64,000 bases of DNA from Luteimonas marina (GCF_007859325.1 NZ_VOHK01000002.1:538069-602068), one strand, 5' to 3'. Positions 28,022 through 37,377 are shown, counted from the stretch's first letter. Numbers and translations: made by a program. The notes: generated from the letters alone by a model not told the origin.

Positions 28022-30229
28022 TCAGTACAGGTCCACCGGATCGACGTCCAGCGACCAGCGCACCTTGCGCGCGTCGGGCAGGGCGTGGATCGCCGGCAGC
28101 GCGGCATCGAGCGCGGCATGCAGCGCGCCGCGCGCAGGCGCGGACAGCAGCAGCTGCGCGCGATGCATGCCGGCGCGCCGGGGCATCGGCGCCGGCATCG
28201 GTCCGTTGAGGTCGAGCGCGAGTCCGCTGTCGCGCAGCGCGGTGCGCGTCGCGTGCAGGAACGCCATCGGCGGCTCGGCGTGTTTCGCCTCCGCGCGCAG
28301 CAGGGCGAGGTGCGCGAGCGGCGGGAAGCCGGCGGCTTCGCGCTGCGCGAGTTCGTCGCCGGCGAAGGCGTGGTAGCCACCTTCGATCAGCGTCGCCAGC
28401 AGCGGGTGTTCGGGGTGGTGGGTCTGCAGCAGCACCTCGCCCGCGCGCTGTGCGCGGCCGGCGCGGCCGGCGACCTGGATCAGCAGCTGCGCGAGCTTCT
28501 CGTGCGAGCGGAAGTCCGCCGAGAACAGGCCTTCGTCGATGCCGACCACGCACACCAGCGTCAGGTTGGGCAGGTCGTGGCCCTTGGCCAGCATCTGCGT
28601 GCCGATGAGGATGCCGGGTCGTGCGCCGAGTCCGGCGAGCAGTGTCTCCAGCGCGTCCTTGCGCTGGGTGCTGCCGCGGTCGATGCGCAGCACGGGGACA
28701 TCCGGATGGGAGCCGGCGCCGAACTTCGCCGCCAGCACTTCCTCGATGCGCTCGGTGCCCGCGCCCTGCGGCTGCAGGCCGAGGCTGGCGCAGTCGGGGC
28801 AGGCCGGCGGCGCGGGCTTGCGGTGGCCGCAGTGGTGGCACTGCAGGCGCCGGCCGTGCGCGTGCACGGTCATCGGCGAGTCGCAGCGCGGGCACTGCGC
28901 GCTCCAGCCGCAGTCGTGGCACAGCAGCACCGGCGCATAGCCGCGGCGGTTCTTGAACACCAGCACCTGGCCGCCGGCGTCGAGGGCGGCGCGGATCGCG
29001 TCGAACATCTGCGCCGACAGGCCGGCTTCGAGTGGCCGCTTGCGCACGTCGACGATGCGCACGGCGGGCGGCTTCGCCTCGCCCGCGCGATGCGACAGGC
29101 GCAGGTAGCCGTAGCGGCTGCCGGTGGTGGCGTTGTGCAGCGTCTCCAGCGACGGCGTGGCGCTGCCCAGCAGCACCGGCACCTCGAGCGCCTTGCCGCG
29201 CACGAGGGCGAAATCGCGCGCGTGGTAGCGGATACCGTCCTGCTGCTTGTAGCTGCCGTCGTGCTCCTCGTCGACCACGATCAGGCCGGCATCGGGCAGC
29301 GGCGTGAACACGGCCGAGCGCGTGCCGACAACCACCCGCGCCTCGCCGCGCCATGCGGCCGCCCAGGTGCGCGCGCGTTCGCCGTCGTTGAGGCCGGAAT
29401 GGCTGGCGTGCACCGGCACGCCCAGGCGCGCGCGGAAGCGCGCCAGCAGCTGCGGGGTCAGCCCGATCTCGGGCACCAGCACCAGCGCCTGCCTGCCGCG
29501 CGCGAGGCAGTCGGCGATCGCGTGCAGGTAGACCTCGGTCTTGCCGCTGCCGGTGACGCCGTCGAGCAGCAGCGGCGCGAAGCCGCGGGCCGCGCGCAGT
29601 GTGTCGATCGCCACCTGCTGTTCTTCGTTCGGTACGGGACCGGGCTGCGGCGCCGGCGCAAGCTGCGAGGCCGGGACCGCGACGCGCTCGGCGTGGCCGC
29701 GTTTGGCCAGGGCGCGCGCGGCGGTGCGCCAGTCGTCCATCCATGCGTCGAGCGCGTCTTCGTCGCGTTCACCCTCGCGCAGCCGTTCGGCGAGCCGGCG
29801 CGGCCGGGTACCGTTGCGCAGCCGCGGCAGCGCGGTCGCGCCGGCTTCGGTCAGCCGCCAGGCCCAGGCGTGGGTGTCGGGCAGCGCTTCGCCGCGGCGC
29901 AGCGCCGCGGGCAGGGCGGTGGCCAGCACCTCGCCGAGCGGGGCGTGGGTGTAGCGGGCCAGCCAGCGCAGCGAGTCGAGCAGTTCGCCGTGGAACAGGG
30001 GGCGGTCGTCGAGCCGGTCGAGGATCGCGCGCAGCGCCGGCGCGTCGGGCGCGGGCGGATCGATCGCCGCGACCACGCCGACCAGCTCGCGCGGCCCGAA
30101 GGGCACGCGCACGCGCCGGCCGATCTCGTCGGCGCCGGCGGGACGGTCGTCCGGCGCGGCGTAGTCGAACAGCCGCGGCAGGGGCAGCGGCAGGGCGACC
30201 TGGAAGACGGGGGCGGCGGGGCTGGACAC
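28022..30229 (-). CDS. priA: Primosomal replication protein N' (helicase PriA)
   Basis: The 735-residue superfamily 2 helicase reloads replisomes at stalled forks. The N-terminal DNA-binding domain starts VALPLPLPRLFDY and includes RVRVPFGPRELVGVV. Walker A is GVTGSGKTEVYLHAI and Walker B the DEEH of IVVDEEHDGSYKQQ. The zinc-binding insert has CHDCGWSAQCPRC, then CHHCGHRKPAPPACPDC. Helicase motifs V and VI appear as LIGTQMLAKGHDLPNLTLV and QVAGRAGRAQRAGEV. It diverges from a region with a perfect DnaA-box palindrome. Confidence 0.95.
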   Translation of the reverse strand: MSSPAAPVFQVALPLPLPRLFDYAAPDDRPAGADEIGRRVRVPFGPRELVGVVAAIDPPAPDAPALRAILDRLDDRPLFHGELLDSLRWLARYTHAPLGEVLATALPAALRRGEALPDTHAWAWRLTEAGATALPRLRNGTRPRRLAERLREGERDEDALDAWMDDWRTAARALAKRGHAERVAVPASQLAPAPQPGPVPNEEQQVAIDTLRAARGFAPLLLDGVTGSGKTEVYLHAIADCLARGRQALVLVPEIGLTPQLLARFRARLGVPVHASHSGLNDGERARTWAAAWRGEARVVVGTRSAVFTPLPDAGLIVVDEEHDGSYKQQDGIRYHARDFALVRGKALEVPVLLGSATPSLETLHNATTGSRYGYLRLSHRAGEAKPPAVRIVDVRKRPLEAGLSAQMFDAIRAALDAGGQVLVFKNRRGYAPVLLCHDCGWSAQCPRCDSPMTVHAHGRRLQCHHCGHRKPAPPACPDCASLGLQPQGAGTERIEEVLAAKFGAGSHPDVPVLRIDRGSTQRKDALETLLAGLGARPGILIGTQMLAKGHDLPNLTLVCVVGIDEGLFSADFRSHEKLAQLLIQVAGRAGRAQRAGEVLLQTHHPEHPLLATLIEGGYHAFAGDELAQREAAGFPPLAHLALLRAEAKHAEPPMAFLHATRTALRDSGLALDLNGPMPAPMPRRAGMHRAQLLLSAPARGALHAALDAALPAIHALPDARKVRWSLDVDPVDLY

Positions 30230-30364
30230 CGTCGAAGTCTAGCGATTGCGTGCCGCTGCCCGGCGCTGGTGGCCCTCGTCCACCGGCGCTTGCCGACTTG
30301 CGGGCCAGAGTTGTCCCTCGGTGGACGTTCCGCACGCAAGTCGATGGCGGACAAGGGTTTTCCC

Positions 30365-30389
30365 CTTATCCACAATTTGTGTGGATAAG
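30365..30389. promoter_or_regulatory. Inverted pair of consensus DnaA boxes
   Basis: TTATCCACA (30366-30374) and TGTGGATAA (30380-30388) are two perfect DnaA boxes in inverted orientation. With their flanks they form the palindrome CTTATCCACA-ATTTG-TGTGGATAAG. They lie upstream of priA, about 135 bases from its start. DnaA could bind here to regulate transcription or titrate DnaA. No dnaA or dnaN gene is nearby, so it is not taken as oriC. Confidence 0.7.
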
Positions 30390-30709
30390 TCTGTGCACGA
30401 GCACATGCGCACGGTGTTTTTGGCCTCGCCGTCTGCATCAAAGCCCGCCTTGGCGAAAAAAACGCCAATCCGACATTCCCAAGGAAAATCAGGCATTTGG
30501 GCGTGAAACAAAGCTTTCACATACGCCAATGGGCGTTCACGGGCCCGGCATGTGACGGTTTCGCGATGCGTGTGCACAACCTCGGCCCGCAAAAGCAGGG
30601 GTGGAACAACGAATGAGACGCCCGTCAAGCCCCTGCCGCGGAGGATGGCGCACGTATCATGGCGCGCGTCGGGCCGCCCCCGGGCCCGCAAACCGGATGG
30701 TCGTCCTCC
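30390..30709. other. Intergenic region with several small inverted repeats
   Basis: The stretch is less GC-rich than its surroundings and no gene is recognised. It contains TTGGCG-A7-CGCCAA (30450-30468), an ACGCC-AATG-GGCGT element and a GAAA/CTTTC pair near 30510-30545. Together with the DnaA boxes beside it, these could be protein-binding sites, but none matches a motif I know. Confidence 0.4.
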
Positions 30710-31642
30710 TTGAATGATCCCGCCGCGGCGCAGGCCGCACTGACTGCCTTCCTGCGCGGCGTCGAGCGCCGCGGGGTGGTGTTCGCGCAGTGGCAGGGCG
30801 GGGGCGCGGACACCGGCGACGTGGCGCTGGCCGCCACCCTGCGCGGGTTCCGCGAGGTGGCCGGCGGCATCGCCTTCGCGGAGTGGCCGCGCCGCTTCTG
30901 GGCGATGCTGCTGGCCTCGCCGGCGTTGCGGGTGCCCGCCGGCGCCATGGCGATGGACGGCGTGCCGGGGCACCTCGCCGGGCTCGGCAGCGGACCGCGC
31001 GCGGCCTTGCTGCTGCGCCTGGTGGCGGGGCTGGCCGAATCCGAGGCCGCCGCGGTGCTCGGCATCGCCCGCCCGACCTATCGCCTGGCCCTGCAGCGCG
31101 CGCTGCCGCACCGCGACGACGGCAGCCCCGATCCCGAAGCCTGGCGCGCGCTGTCCGATGCGGCGCAGCGCGCGGTCCGCGCCGTTCCGGGCGAGCGTCT
31201 GGAGCGGATCGCGATGCTGCGCGACGGCGTGCGTCCGCGCGCGCGCAGCGTGCGCGCGGACGCCGCGGACACCGGTTCGCGCCGACGCTGGCTGTGGCCG
31301 GCGACGCTGGCGGTGGTCGCGCTCACCGCCGCCGCGCTGGCCGCGACCTGGTGGTGGCCGCGACCGGCGCCCGACGGCGGCGGCGCGCGCATCCGTACCG
31401 AAGCGCTGCCGCCGGCGTCCACGCCCGCCGCGCAGTTCGATCCCGCGACCGCGCTGCAGTCCCACCGCGACCTCGACCTGCTGCTCGCACAGGCCACCGG
31501 TGAGGCCGACGCGTTCGAGGATCCTGCCTTCGACGCCTGGCTGGTCGAGGCGCTGGCGCAAGGCGACGAAGGCCTGCTCGCGCCGCCCGAAACCTCGGAC
31601 GCGGACGACAGCCCGCCGGAGCAGTTCGATGCGCCGCGCTGA
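30710..31642 (+). CDS. Sigma-70 region 4-like membrane protein, function unknown
   Basis: The protein has about 310 residues. The N-terminal half is helical (LNDPAAAQAALTAFLRGVER) and around residues 105-135 contains LAESEAAAVLGIARPTYRLALQRAL, which resembles a sigma-factor region 4 helix-turn-helix. A single membrane helix (LWPATLAVVALTAAALAATWWW) follows at about residue 205. The rest is an acidic Ala/Pro tail on the other side of the membrane. Region 2 of sigma factors is not recognisable, so it is probably not a working sigma factor. It overlaps the DUF3106 gene by 14 bases. The start is unsure: TTG at 30710 begins the conserved-looking part, while ATG at 30659 would add a Pro/Gly-rich leader. 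Confidence 0.65.
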   Translation: MNDPAAAQAALTAFLRGVERRGVVFAQWQGGGADTGDVALAATLRGFREVAGGIAFAEWPRRFWAMLLASPALRVPAGAMAMDGVPGHLAGLGSGPRAALLLRLVAGLAESEAAAVLGIARPTYRLALQRALPHRDDGSPDPEAWRALSDAAQRAVRAVPGERLERIAMLRDGVRPRARSVRADAADTGSRRRWLWPATLAVVALTAAALAATWWWPRPAPDGGGARIRTEALPPASTPAAQFDPATALQSHRDLDLLLAQATGEADAFEDPAFDAWLVEALAQGDEGLLAPPETSDADDSPPEQFDAPR

Positions 31643-32213
31643 GCGTCGCGGCCGGCTGCCGTGCGCGGCCCTGCTGCTGCTCGCCGCAGTCGCATTTGCG
31701 CAGCCGGCGGATGACGGCGCGCAGGCGCTGGCGTCGCTGGCGCCCGCGCAGCGCGAGGCGCTGGCGCGCCGCGTCGCCGAATGGGAGGCCTTGCCGGAAG
31801 CGATGCGCCGCGAGCGGCGCGAGGCCTGGCAGGCGTGGCGCGCGCTGCCCGCGGACGAGCGCGACCGCATGCGCGCCGCGCGCGAGGCCTGGCGCGCGTT
31901 GCCGGTCGCGGAGCAGCAGGCGCTGCGCGCGCGCTTCGATGCGCTCGACGCCGGCATCCGCCGCGGCTGGCTGCTCGGCCCGGTGCTTGGCGCCGACTGG
32001 CCGCGGCTGCACGCGCTGTTCGCGCAGGTGCCGCCGGACGAGCGCGAAGCGCTGCTGGCCGCGTTGCGCGCGCTGCCGCCGCAGGCGCGCGCGGACTTGG
32101 GCGTGCTGGCGCAGCGCACGCCGCCGCAGGATCGCGACGCCTTGCGCCATGCATTGATGTCGCAGCCGCAGGCGCAGCGCGCGGACTGGCTGCGGCGGCG
32201 CGTCGCGCCGTAG
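31629..32213 (+). CDS. DUF3106 secreted protein
   Basis: The 194-residue protein has a signal peptide (LPCAALLLLAAVAFAQPA) and a repetitive helical mature region rich in Arg, Ala, Leu and Trp. The repeating pattern is W-x-x-LP-x-x-x-R, as in EAWQAWRALPADERDRM and EAWRALPVAEQQALRARF. This is characteristic of DUF3106, a family common in Xanthomonadaceae and Burkholderiales with no assigned role. It begins inside the upstream sigma-like gene, so the two are co-translated. A partnership in which the periplasmic DUF3106 protein senses or modulates the membrane protein is a guess from context. Confidence 0.8.
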   Translation: MRRAERRGRLPCAALLLLAAVAFAQPADDGAQALASLAPAQREALARRVAEWEALPEAMRRERREAWQAWRALPADERDRMRAAREAWRALPVAEQQALRARFDALDAGIRRGWLLGPVLGADWPRLHALFAQVPPDEREALLAALRALPPQARADLGVLAQRTPPQDRDALRHALMSQPQAQRADWLRRRVAP

Positions 32214-32251
32214 GGCGGTTTGTTTCAGGTCACGGCAACGCAAACGCGCCT

Positions 32252-32333
32252 GTCATCCCGAGCGTCGCGAGGGATCTTGCTTGCGCTCGCGCGCAACGTG
32301 CAGAACCAGATCCCTCGCGACGCTCGGGATGAC
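32252..32333. repeat. Palindromic repeat, GTCATCCCGAGCGTCGCGAGG family
   Basis: GTCATCCCGAGCGTCGCGAG and its inverse CTCGCGACGCTCGGGATGAC, each with an inner GGATCT/AGATCC, flank about 30 bases. This variant occurs only here in the window. It lies between the convergent DUF3106 and DUF4286 genes. Confidence 0.8.
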
Positions 32334-32381
32334 ATTGCGCTGGATGCGGCGCCATCTTCGTCTTCGCGGAAAGGCGCCGCG

Positions 32382-32690
32382 TCAAACGCCGGCCGACCGC
32401 AGCACGCGCCGCGAGGCGCGGAAGCGGTCGCCGAAGCGTGCGACGCCGTCGGCGCGCAGGCGCGTGGCGTGTTCGCGCAGGTAGTCGTCGAGCGCGGCCT
32501 GGTCGCGCAGCCGGTAGTGCACGCACAGCGACAGGCGGCCGGCATCGGGCGGCGTCTCGACCACCTCGAATACCTCGGCGGCGGTGAAGCCGGGAAGTGC
32601 CAGCATCGCCCCCACGTGCGCCTCGAGCCAGGCGCGGTAGTCCGCGGCGATGTCGCGATCGACCTGCACGGTCACTTCATAGAGCACCAT
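32382..32690 (-). CDS. DUF4286 family protein
   Basis: The 102-residue cytoplasmic protein starts MVLYEVTVQVDRDIAADYRA and has the ferredoxin-like alternation of strands and helices seen in DUF4286. LPGFTAAEVFEVVE is in the centre, and the second half LCVHYRLRDQAALDDYLREH is typical. No function is established. The ATG at 32690 gives the standard N-terminus; the open frame continues far upstream only as antisense to other genes. It follows the DUF3667 gene by 20 bases and may share its transcript. Confidence 0.82.
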   Translation of the reverse strand: MVLYEVTVQVDRDIAADYRAWLEAHVGAMLALPGFTAAEVFEVVETPPDAGRLSLCVHYRLRDQAALDDYLREHATRLRADGVARFGDRFRASRRVLRSAGV

Positions 32691-32710
32691 CGCGTCGCTC
32701 CCCCCTTGGA

Positions 32711-33940
32711 TTACATCCACACCAGGCTCGCGATCGTGGTGAACGCCGCGCCGAAGCTGAGCAGCATCGAGTAGCAGAAGCCGATCACCGCGTACTTGAT
32801 CAGGGTCATCGTCCAGCCCTGGCCGTACACGCGCTTCTGCATCAGCAGCAGGTAGAGCGGCATCCAGCACCAGAGCGCGGCCTCGACCAGGTCGAACACG
32901 ATCTTCAGCGCACCGCCCTGCGGGGCGAGCCAGCGCTCCAGCGCCATGGTCAGGAACACCAGCAGCAGCGACAGGCACAGGAAGGCGTGGCTGTGCAGCG
33001 CGACGATCAGGTGCTCCATGTACAGCCGGCGCTTGAACAGGTAGGCGACCTTCAGCATCAGCGCGAACAGCGGCAGCAGCACGAACAGCGTCGAGGGAAC
33101 CGCGCCGAGCAGCGAATCCTTGAACAGGTCGGGGTCTTCCTGCAGCCGCTGGACGTTCTTCTCGGTGCGCGCGACCTGCCGGTTGAGCCAGTCGTTGGCG
33201 AACTGCGGCAGCCAGCCGATGCGGATCGGGTTCTTCTCCGGATCCCAGGGCGTGTCGCCGCCGAAGTTGAGCCGGTGCGGGCGCGGCACCGGCGGCGGTC
33301 CGCCGGTCTCCTCGGACCGGCGGAACGCGGCGATGCGTTCGTCGGCCTGCGCGCGGATCGCGGTCTCGGCGGCCTGCAGCGCGGCATCGGCGGTGCGCAG
33401 GCCGGTGATGGTGCCGACGTTGGCCGGCGCCGCGTGGCCTTCCGCCGCCTCGATCTTCGGCGCAAGTTCGGCGCGCTCGGCGGCGAGCCCGGCCAGCGCC
33501 TCGTCGCGCGCCTGCTCCACCTCGGCGATGTTGCGCGCGGTCTCGATCCCGCTGTCGCCGCCGAGCCGGACCGGGTTTTCGCTGCCGAAGCTGATCACCA
33601 GCCTGCCGACGAAGAAGGTCAGGATGGCGAGGAAGAAGAACAGCCGGAACGGGCTGACATAGCGGATCCGGCGCCCGGCGAAATATTCGAGTGCGAGATA
33701 CCCGGGCCGGGCCAGCAGCGGCCAGAGGGTGCGCGGCGTGCGCGAGTCCCATTCGAAGACGCTGTCGAGGACGTCGCCGACCAGGCTGGAGAAGTGCCGC
33801 ACCAGCCCCTTCACCGGCTGGCCGCAGGCGTAGCAGTGTTCGCCCAGCAGCGGCGTGCCGCAGTTGGCGCAGTCGCCGCGCGCTTCGGGCGCGGCGGGCA
33901 GGGCAGGCGAGGCCGCCTGCGGGTCGGACGGTGTCGTCAT
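32711..33940 (-). CDS. DUF3667 zinc-ribbon membrane protein
   Basis: The 409-residue protein has an N-terminal zinc ribbon (CANCGTPLLGEHCYACGQ, residues about 24-41), then the DUF3667 segment LVRHFSSLVGDVLDSVFEWDSRTPRTL and ALEYFAGRRIRYVSPFRLFFF. One membrane helix follows near residue 105. A long charged helical domain (about 130-260, Ala/Glu-rich, coiled-coil prone) comes before four more C-terminal membrane helices. The function of the family is unknown. It is divergent from the MATE transporter with about 100 bases between. Confidence 0.82.
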   Translation of the reverse strand: MTTPSDPQAASPALPAAPEARGDCANCGTPLLGEHCYACGQPVKGLVRHFSSLVGDVLDSVFEWDSRTPRTLWPLLARPGYLALEYFAGRRIRYVSPFRLFFFLAILTFFVGRLVISFGSENPVRLGGDSGIETARNIAEVEQARDEALAGLAAERAELAPKIEAAEGHAAPANVGTITGLRTADAALQAAETAIRAQADERIAAFRRSEETGGPPPVPRPHRLNFGGDTPWDPEKNPIRIGWLPQFANDWLNRQVARTEKNVQRLQEDPDLFKDSLLGAVPSTLFVLLPLFALMLKVAYLFKRRLYMEHLIVALHSHAFLCLSLLLVFLTMALERWLAPQGGALKIVFDLVEAALWCWMPLYLLLMQKRVYGQGWTMTLIKYAVIGFCYSMLLSFGAAFTTIASLVWM

Positions 33941-34043
33941 CGGCGTTCCGGGCAGGGGCGGTTAAGATACCGGCCGCCGCCGACCCGGCGCCAGCGCGCG
34001 ACACTGGATCGCTGCCGGCCGCAGTCGCGCCTGCTCCCAGCCC

Positions 34044-35435
34044 ATGTCTCCGCCCACCCCGCCGGCGCGCTTCCGCAGTGAAGTGCGCACCACCGCCGTG
34101 CTCGCCGCGCCCCTGGTCGCCGGGCACCTGGCCACCGGCCTGATCGGCTTCGTCGACAACGTGATCGCCGGGCGCCACGGCACCAGTACGCTGGCCGGCG
34201 TCGCGGTCGGCACGGCGATGTTCTGGCTGCCGATGATGGTGCCGATGGGCACGCTGATGGCGCTGCCGCCGTCGGTGTCGCAGCTCGACGGCGCCGGCCG
34301 CCGCGCCGAGGTCGGGCCGCTGTTCCGGCAGGCGCTGTGGCTGTCGCTGGCGCTGGGCGCGCTGCTGTTCGCCTTCCTCACCCTGTCCGAGCACGCGCTG
34401 GCGCCGATGGGCATCGCGCCCGAGGTGCGTCCGAGCGCGGCCGCGTTCCTGCACGGCATCCGCTGGGGCATCCCGGCGCTGACGCTGTACTTCTGCATGC
34501 GCTACCTGTGCGACGGCCTGCACTGGACGCTGCCGACGATGGCCTTCGGCTTCGGCGGGCTGCTGGTGCTGCTGCCGCTGGGCTATGCGCTGACCTTCGG
34601 CGCGTTCGGCCTGCCGGAGATGGGCGCGGGCGGGCTCGGCCTGGCCTCGGCGATCATGATGTGGATGCAGGTGCTCGGCTTCCTCGCCTACCTGGCGCGC
34701 GCGCGCCGGTTCGAGGCGCTGAAGCTGTTCGAGCGCTTCGATCCGCCGCGCTGGCGCGAGATCTCGGCGCTGCTCAGGACCGGCCTGCCGATCGGCGTGA
34801 CCGTGGCGATGGAGGGCGGTCTGTTCATCGTGACCGCGCTGCTGATCGGCCGCATCGGCGAGCTGGAGGTGGCCGCGCACCAGATCGCGATCAACGTCGC
34901 CTCGCTGTGCTTCATGATCCCGTTCGGCGTGGCCGAGGCGACCACGGTGCGGGTCGGACACGCGGTCGGCAGCGGCCGCGGCGCGTACGGCGTGCGCCGC
35001 GCCGCGCTGGCCGGCTTCGCGCTGGTGCTGGCGACCCAGGCGCTGTCGGCGGCGGTGCTGCTGGGCGGGCACGAGGCCATCGCCGGCATCTACACGCGCG
35101 ACCTGGCGGTGGCGTCGCTGGCGGGCACGCTGCTGCTGTTCGCCGCCGCGTTCCAGTTCCCCGACGGCATCCAGGTGCTCTCGGCCGGCGCGCTGCGCGG
35201 GCTCAAGGACACGCGCGTGCCGATGTTCATCGCCGCCTTCGCCTACTGGGGCGTGGGCATGCCGCTGGGCGCCGGGCTCGGGCTGGGCCTGGGCTGGGGG
35301 CCGCGCGGGATGTGGCTGGGGCTGATCGCCGGCCTGCTGGTCGCGGCGGTGCTGATGGCCTGGCGGTTCATGCACAGCAGCCGGCGCGCGGCGACGCTCG
35401 CCGTGCCACCCGGGCGGGTGACCAACGGGGCATGA
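34044..35435 (+). CDS. MATE-family efflux transporter (NorM type)
   Basis: The 463-residue inner-membrane protein has 12 predicted helices in two related halves. The first helix region LAAPLVAGHLATGLIGFVDNVIAGR and the equivalent second-half segment RTGLPIGVTVAMEGGLFIVTALLIGRIG are typical of NorM-like multidrug/Na+ or H+ antiporters. AAHQIAINVASLCFMIPFGVAEATTVRVGHAVG is strongly conserved in the family. Substrates cannot be inferred. The sppA gene follows after 55 bases and may be cotranscribed. Confidence 0.9.
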   Translation: MSPPTPPARFRSEVRTTAVLAAPLVAGHLATGLIGFVDNVIAGRHGTSTLAGVAVGTAMFWLPMMVPMGTLMALPPSVSQLDGAGRRAEVGPLFRQALWLSLALGALLFAFLTLSEHALAPMGIAPEVRPSAAAFLHGIRWGIPALTLYFCMRYLCDGLHWTLPTMAFGFGGLLVLLPLGYALTFGAFGLPEMGAGGLGLASAIMMWMQVLGFLAYLARARRFEALKLFERFDPPRWREISALLRTGLPIGVTVAMEGGLFIVTALLIGRIGELEVAAHQIAINVASLCFMIPFGVAEATTVRVGHAVGSGRGAYGVRRAALAGFALVLATQALSAAVLLGGHEAIAGIYTRDLAVASLAGTLLLFAAAFQFPDGIQVLSAGALRGLKDTRVPMFIAAFAYWGVGMPLGAGLGLGLGWGPRGMWLGLIAGLLVAAVLMAWRFMHSSRRAATLAVPPGRVTNGA

Positions 35436-35490
35436 AAACACCGCGCTTGCCGGGTACTCTGGCCATCCGGAACAGGGAGTTTTCGCCCAA

Positions 35491-37377
35491 ATGAGTCAAA
35501 CCAACACGCGCGGTCCGTTGCTGCGCGCCATCGTCGGCGTCTGGGACGGCATGAACTTCGTCCGCCGGCTGGTCCTGAACCTGCTGTTCTTCTTCCTGCT
35601 GCTGCTGATCCTGCTGGCGCTGGCCGGCGGCAGGGGCGGGGTGAAGCCGCTGCAGGCGCGCACCACGCTGGTGGTCGCGCCCGAGGCGCAGCTGGTCGAG
35701 CAGTACACCTCCGACCCGGTCAGCCGCTCGCTGCAGGCGAGCTTCGGCCAGGGCCCGGCGGAAGTGCAGCTGCGCGACGTGCTGAAGGTGCTGGAGTCGG
35801 CGAAGGACGACGGCAACATCGAGCGCGTGCTGCTGCGCGTGGACCGCATGGCGTTCTCCGGTTTCGCCTCGATCCGCGAGATCGGCGCCGCGATCCAGGC
35901 GCTGCGCGACTCGGGCAAGCAGGTGGTCGCGTACGGCGAACGCTTCACGCAAGGGCAGTACCTGCTCGCGGCGCAGGCCGACGAGGTCTACCTCGACCCG
36001 CAGGGCGAGATCATGCTGCTCGGCCTGAGCGGCTACCGGCAGTTCTACCGTGAGGGCCTGCAGGACAAGCTCGGCATCGACATGCACCTGTTCAAGGTGG
36101 GCGAATACAAGTCCGCCGCCGAGCCCTTCATCCGCGACGACGCCTCGCCCGAATCCAAGGAAGCCGACCTGTTCTGGCGCGGCGACGTCTGGCAGCGCTA
36201 CCTCGCCGACGTCGCGCGCCTGCGCAAGACCACGCCTCAGGCACTGACCGCGAGCATCGAGTCCCTGCCCGAGGGCATCGCCGCGGTCGAGGGCGATTCG
36301 GCGCAGTACGCGGTGCGGCAGAAGCTCGTCGACGGGCTGAAGACGCGCGAGGAGGTGGAGAACCTGCTCGCCGAGCGCGGCGAGGCGGACGAGGACGCCA
36401 GCGGCGGCTTCCGCCAGGTCGGATTCTTCGACTACCTGCGCCATGCCGAGGGTCCCGCGGCCGCGGCCGACCGGCGGCCGCAGGTGGCGGTGGTGGTGGC
36501 GGAAGGCAACATCGTCGAGGGCCGCCAGCCGCCGGGCACGATCGGCGGCGACTCCACCGCCGCGCTGCTGCGCGAGGCGCGCGACGACGACGACGTCAAG
36601 GCCGTGGTGCTGCGCGTGAACTCGGGCGGCGGCTCGGCGTTCGCGTCGGAGATCATCCGGCGCGAGATCCTCGGCCTGAAGGCGGCCGACAAGCCGGTGG
36701 TGGTCTCGTTCGGCGACGTCGCCGCGTCGGGCGGCTACTGGATCAGCATGGACGCCGATCGCATCTACGCCGATCCGTCGACGATCACCGGCTCGATCGG
36801 CATCTTCGGCCTGGTGCCGACGTTCCCGCGCGCGCTGGAGAAGATCGGTGTGCACACCGACGGCGTCGCCACCACGCGCATGGCCGGCGCGTTCGACCTC
36901 AGCCGCCCGCTGTCGCCGGAAGTGGGGCAGGTGATCCAGTCCTACATCGACAAGGGCTACCGCGACTTCATCACCCGCGTCGCGCAGGGCCGCAAGCGCA
37001 CGCCCGAGCAGATCGACGAGATCGCGCGCGGCCGGGTGTGGACCGGCACCCAGGCGAAGGAGCGCGGGCTGGTGGACGAGTTCGGCGGCGTCCAGGCCGC
37101 GGTCGCGGATGCCGCGGCGCGCGCGAAGCTGGGTGAGCCCGGCGACTGGCGCGTGCGCTACGTCGAGCGTCAGGCGACGCCGTTCGAGAAGTGGTTCACC
37201 GGCTTCGTGCAGGGCCGCATCGGCCAGGCCTGGCTGAAGGATTCCGACCTCGCGCAGACGCTGCTGGCGCGCGCCGCGCCGCAGGCCGGGCGCGACTTGC
37301 GCATGCTGGAACAGGTGCTCAGGACCCAGGACGGCGCGCCGGTGAAGGTGCTGGCGCACTGCTTCTGCGGGCTTTGA
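35491..37377 (+). CDS. sppA: Signal peptide peptidase SppA, 67 kDa type
   Basis: The 628-residue S49 peptidase has an N-terminal membrane anchor (LVLNLLFFFLLLLILLALAG, about residues 26-46) and two tandem S49 domains. The catalytic lysine is in the first half (VGEYKSAAEPF, near residue 205) and the serine in the second (GDVAASGGYWISMDADRIYA, near 413). These match the Lys209/Ser409 dyad of E. coli SppA. The active site faces the periplasm, where it degrades remnant signal peptides. The gene ends at a clear terminator. Confidence 0.95.
   Translation: MSQTNTRGPLLRAIVGVWDGMNFVRRLVLNLLFFFLLLLILLALAGGRGGVKPLQARTTLVVAPEAQLVEQYTSDPVSRSLQASFGQGPAEVQLRDVLKVLESAKDDGNIERVLLRVDRMAFSGFASIREIGAAIQALRDSGKQVVAYGERFTQGQYLLAAQADEVYLDPQGEIMLLGLSGYRQFYREGLQDKLGIDMHLFKVGEYKSAAEPFIRDDASPESKEADLFWRGDVWQRYLADVARLRKTTPQALTASIESLPEGIAAVEGDSAQYAVRQKLVDGLKTREEVENLLAERGEADEDASGGFRQVGFFDYLRHAEGPAAAADRRPQVAVVVAEGNIVEGRQPPGTIGGDSTAALLREARDDDDVKAVVLRVNSGGGSAFASEIIRREILGLKAADKPVVVSFGDVAASGGYWISMDADRIYADPSTITGSIGIFGLVPTFPRALEKIGVHTDGVATTRMAGAFDLSRPLSPEVGQVIQSYIDKGYRDFITRVAQGRKRTPEQIDEIARGRVWTGTQAKERGLVDEFGGVQAAVADAAARAKLGEPGDWRVRYVERQATPFEKWFTGFVQGRIGQAWLKDSDLAQTLLARAAPQAGRDLRMLEQVLRTQDGAPVKVLAHCFCGL

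Noticed and set aside
30365..30389. Chromosome origin (oriC)
   Set aside because: There are only two DnaA boxes, no AT-rich unwinding element of note, and no dnaA, dnaN or gidA nearby.
30246..30506. 86-residue frame over the DnaA boxes
   Set aside because: Composition is unlike the neighbouring proteins and there is no ribosome-binding site; the region looks regulatory.
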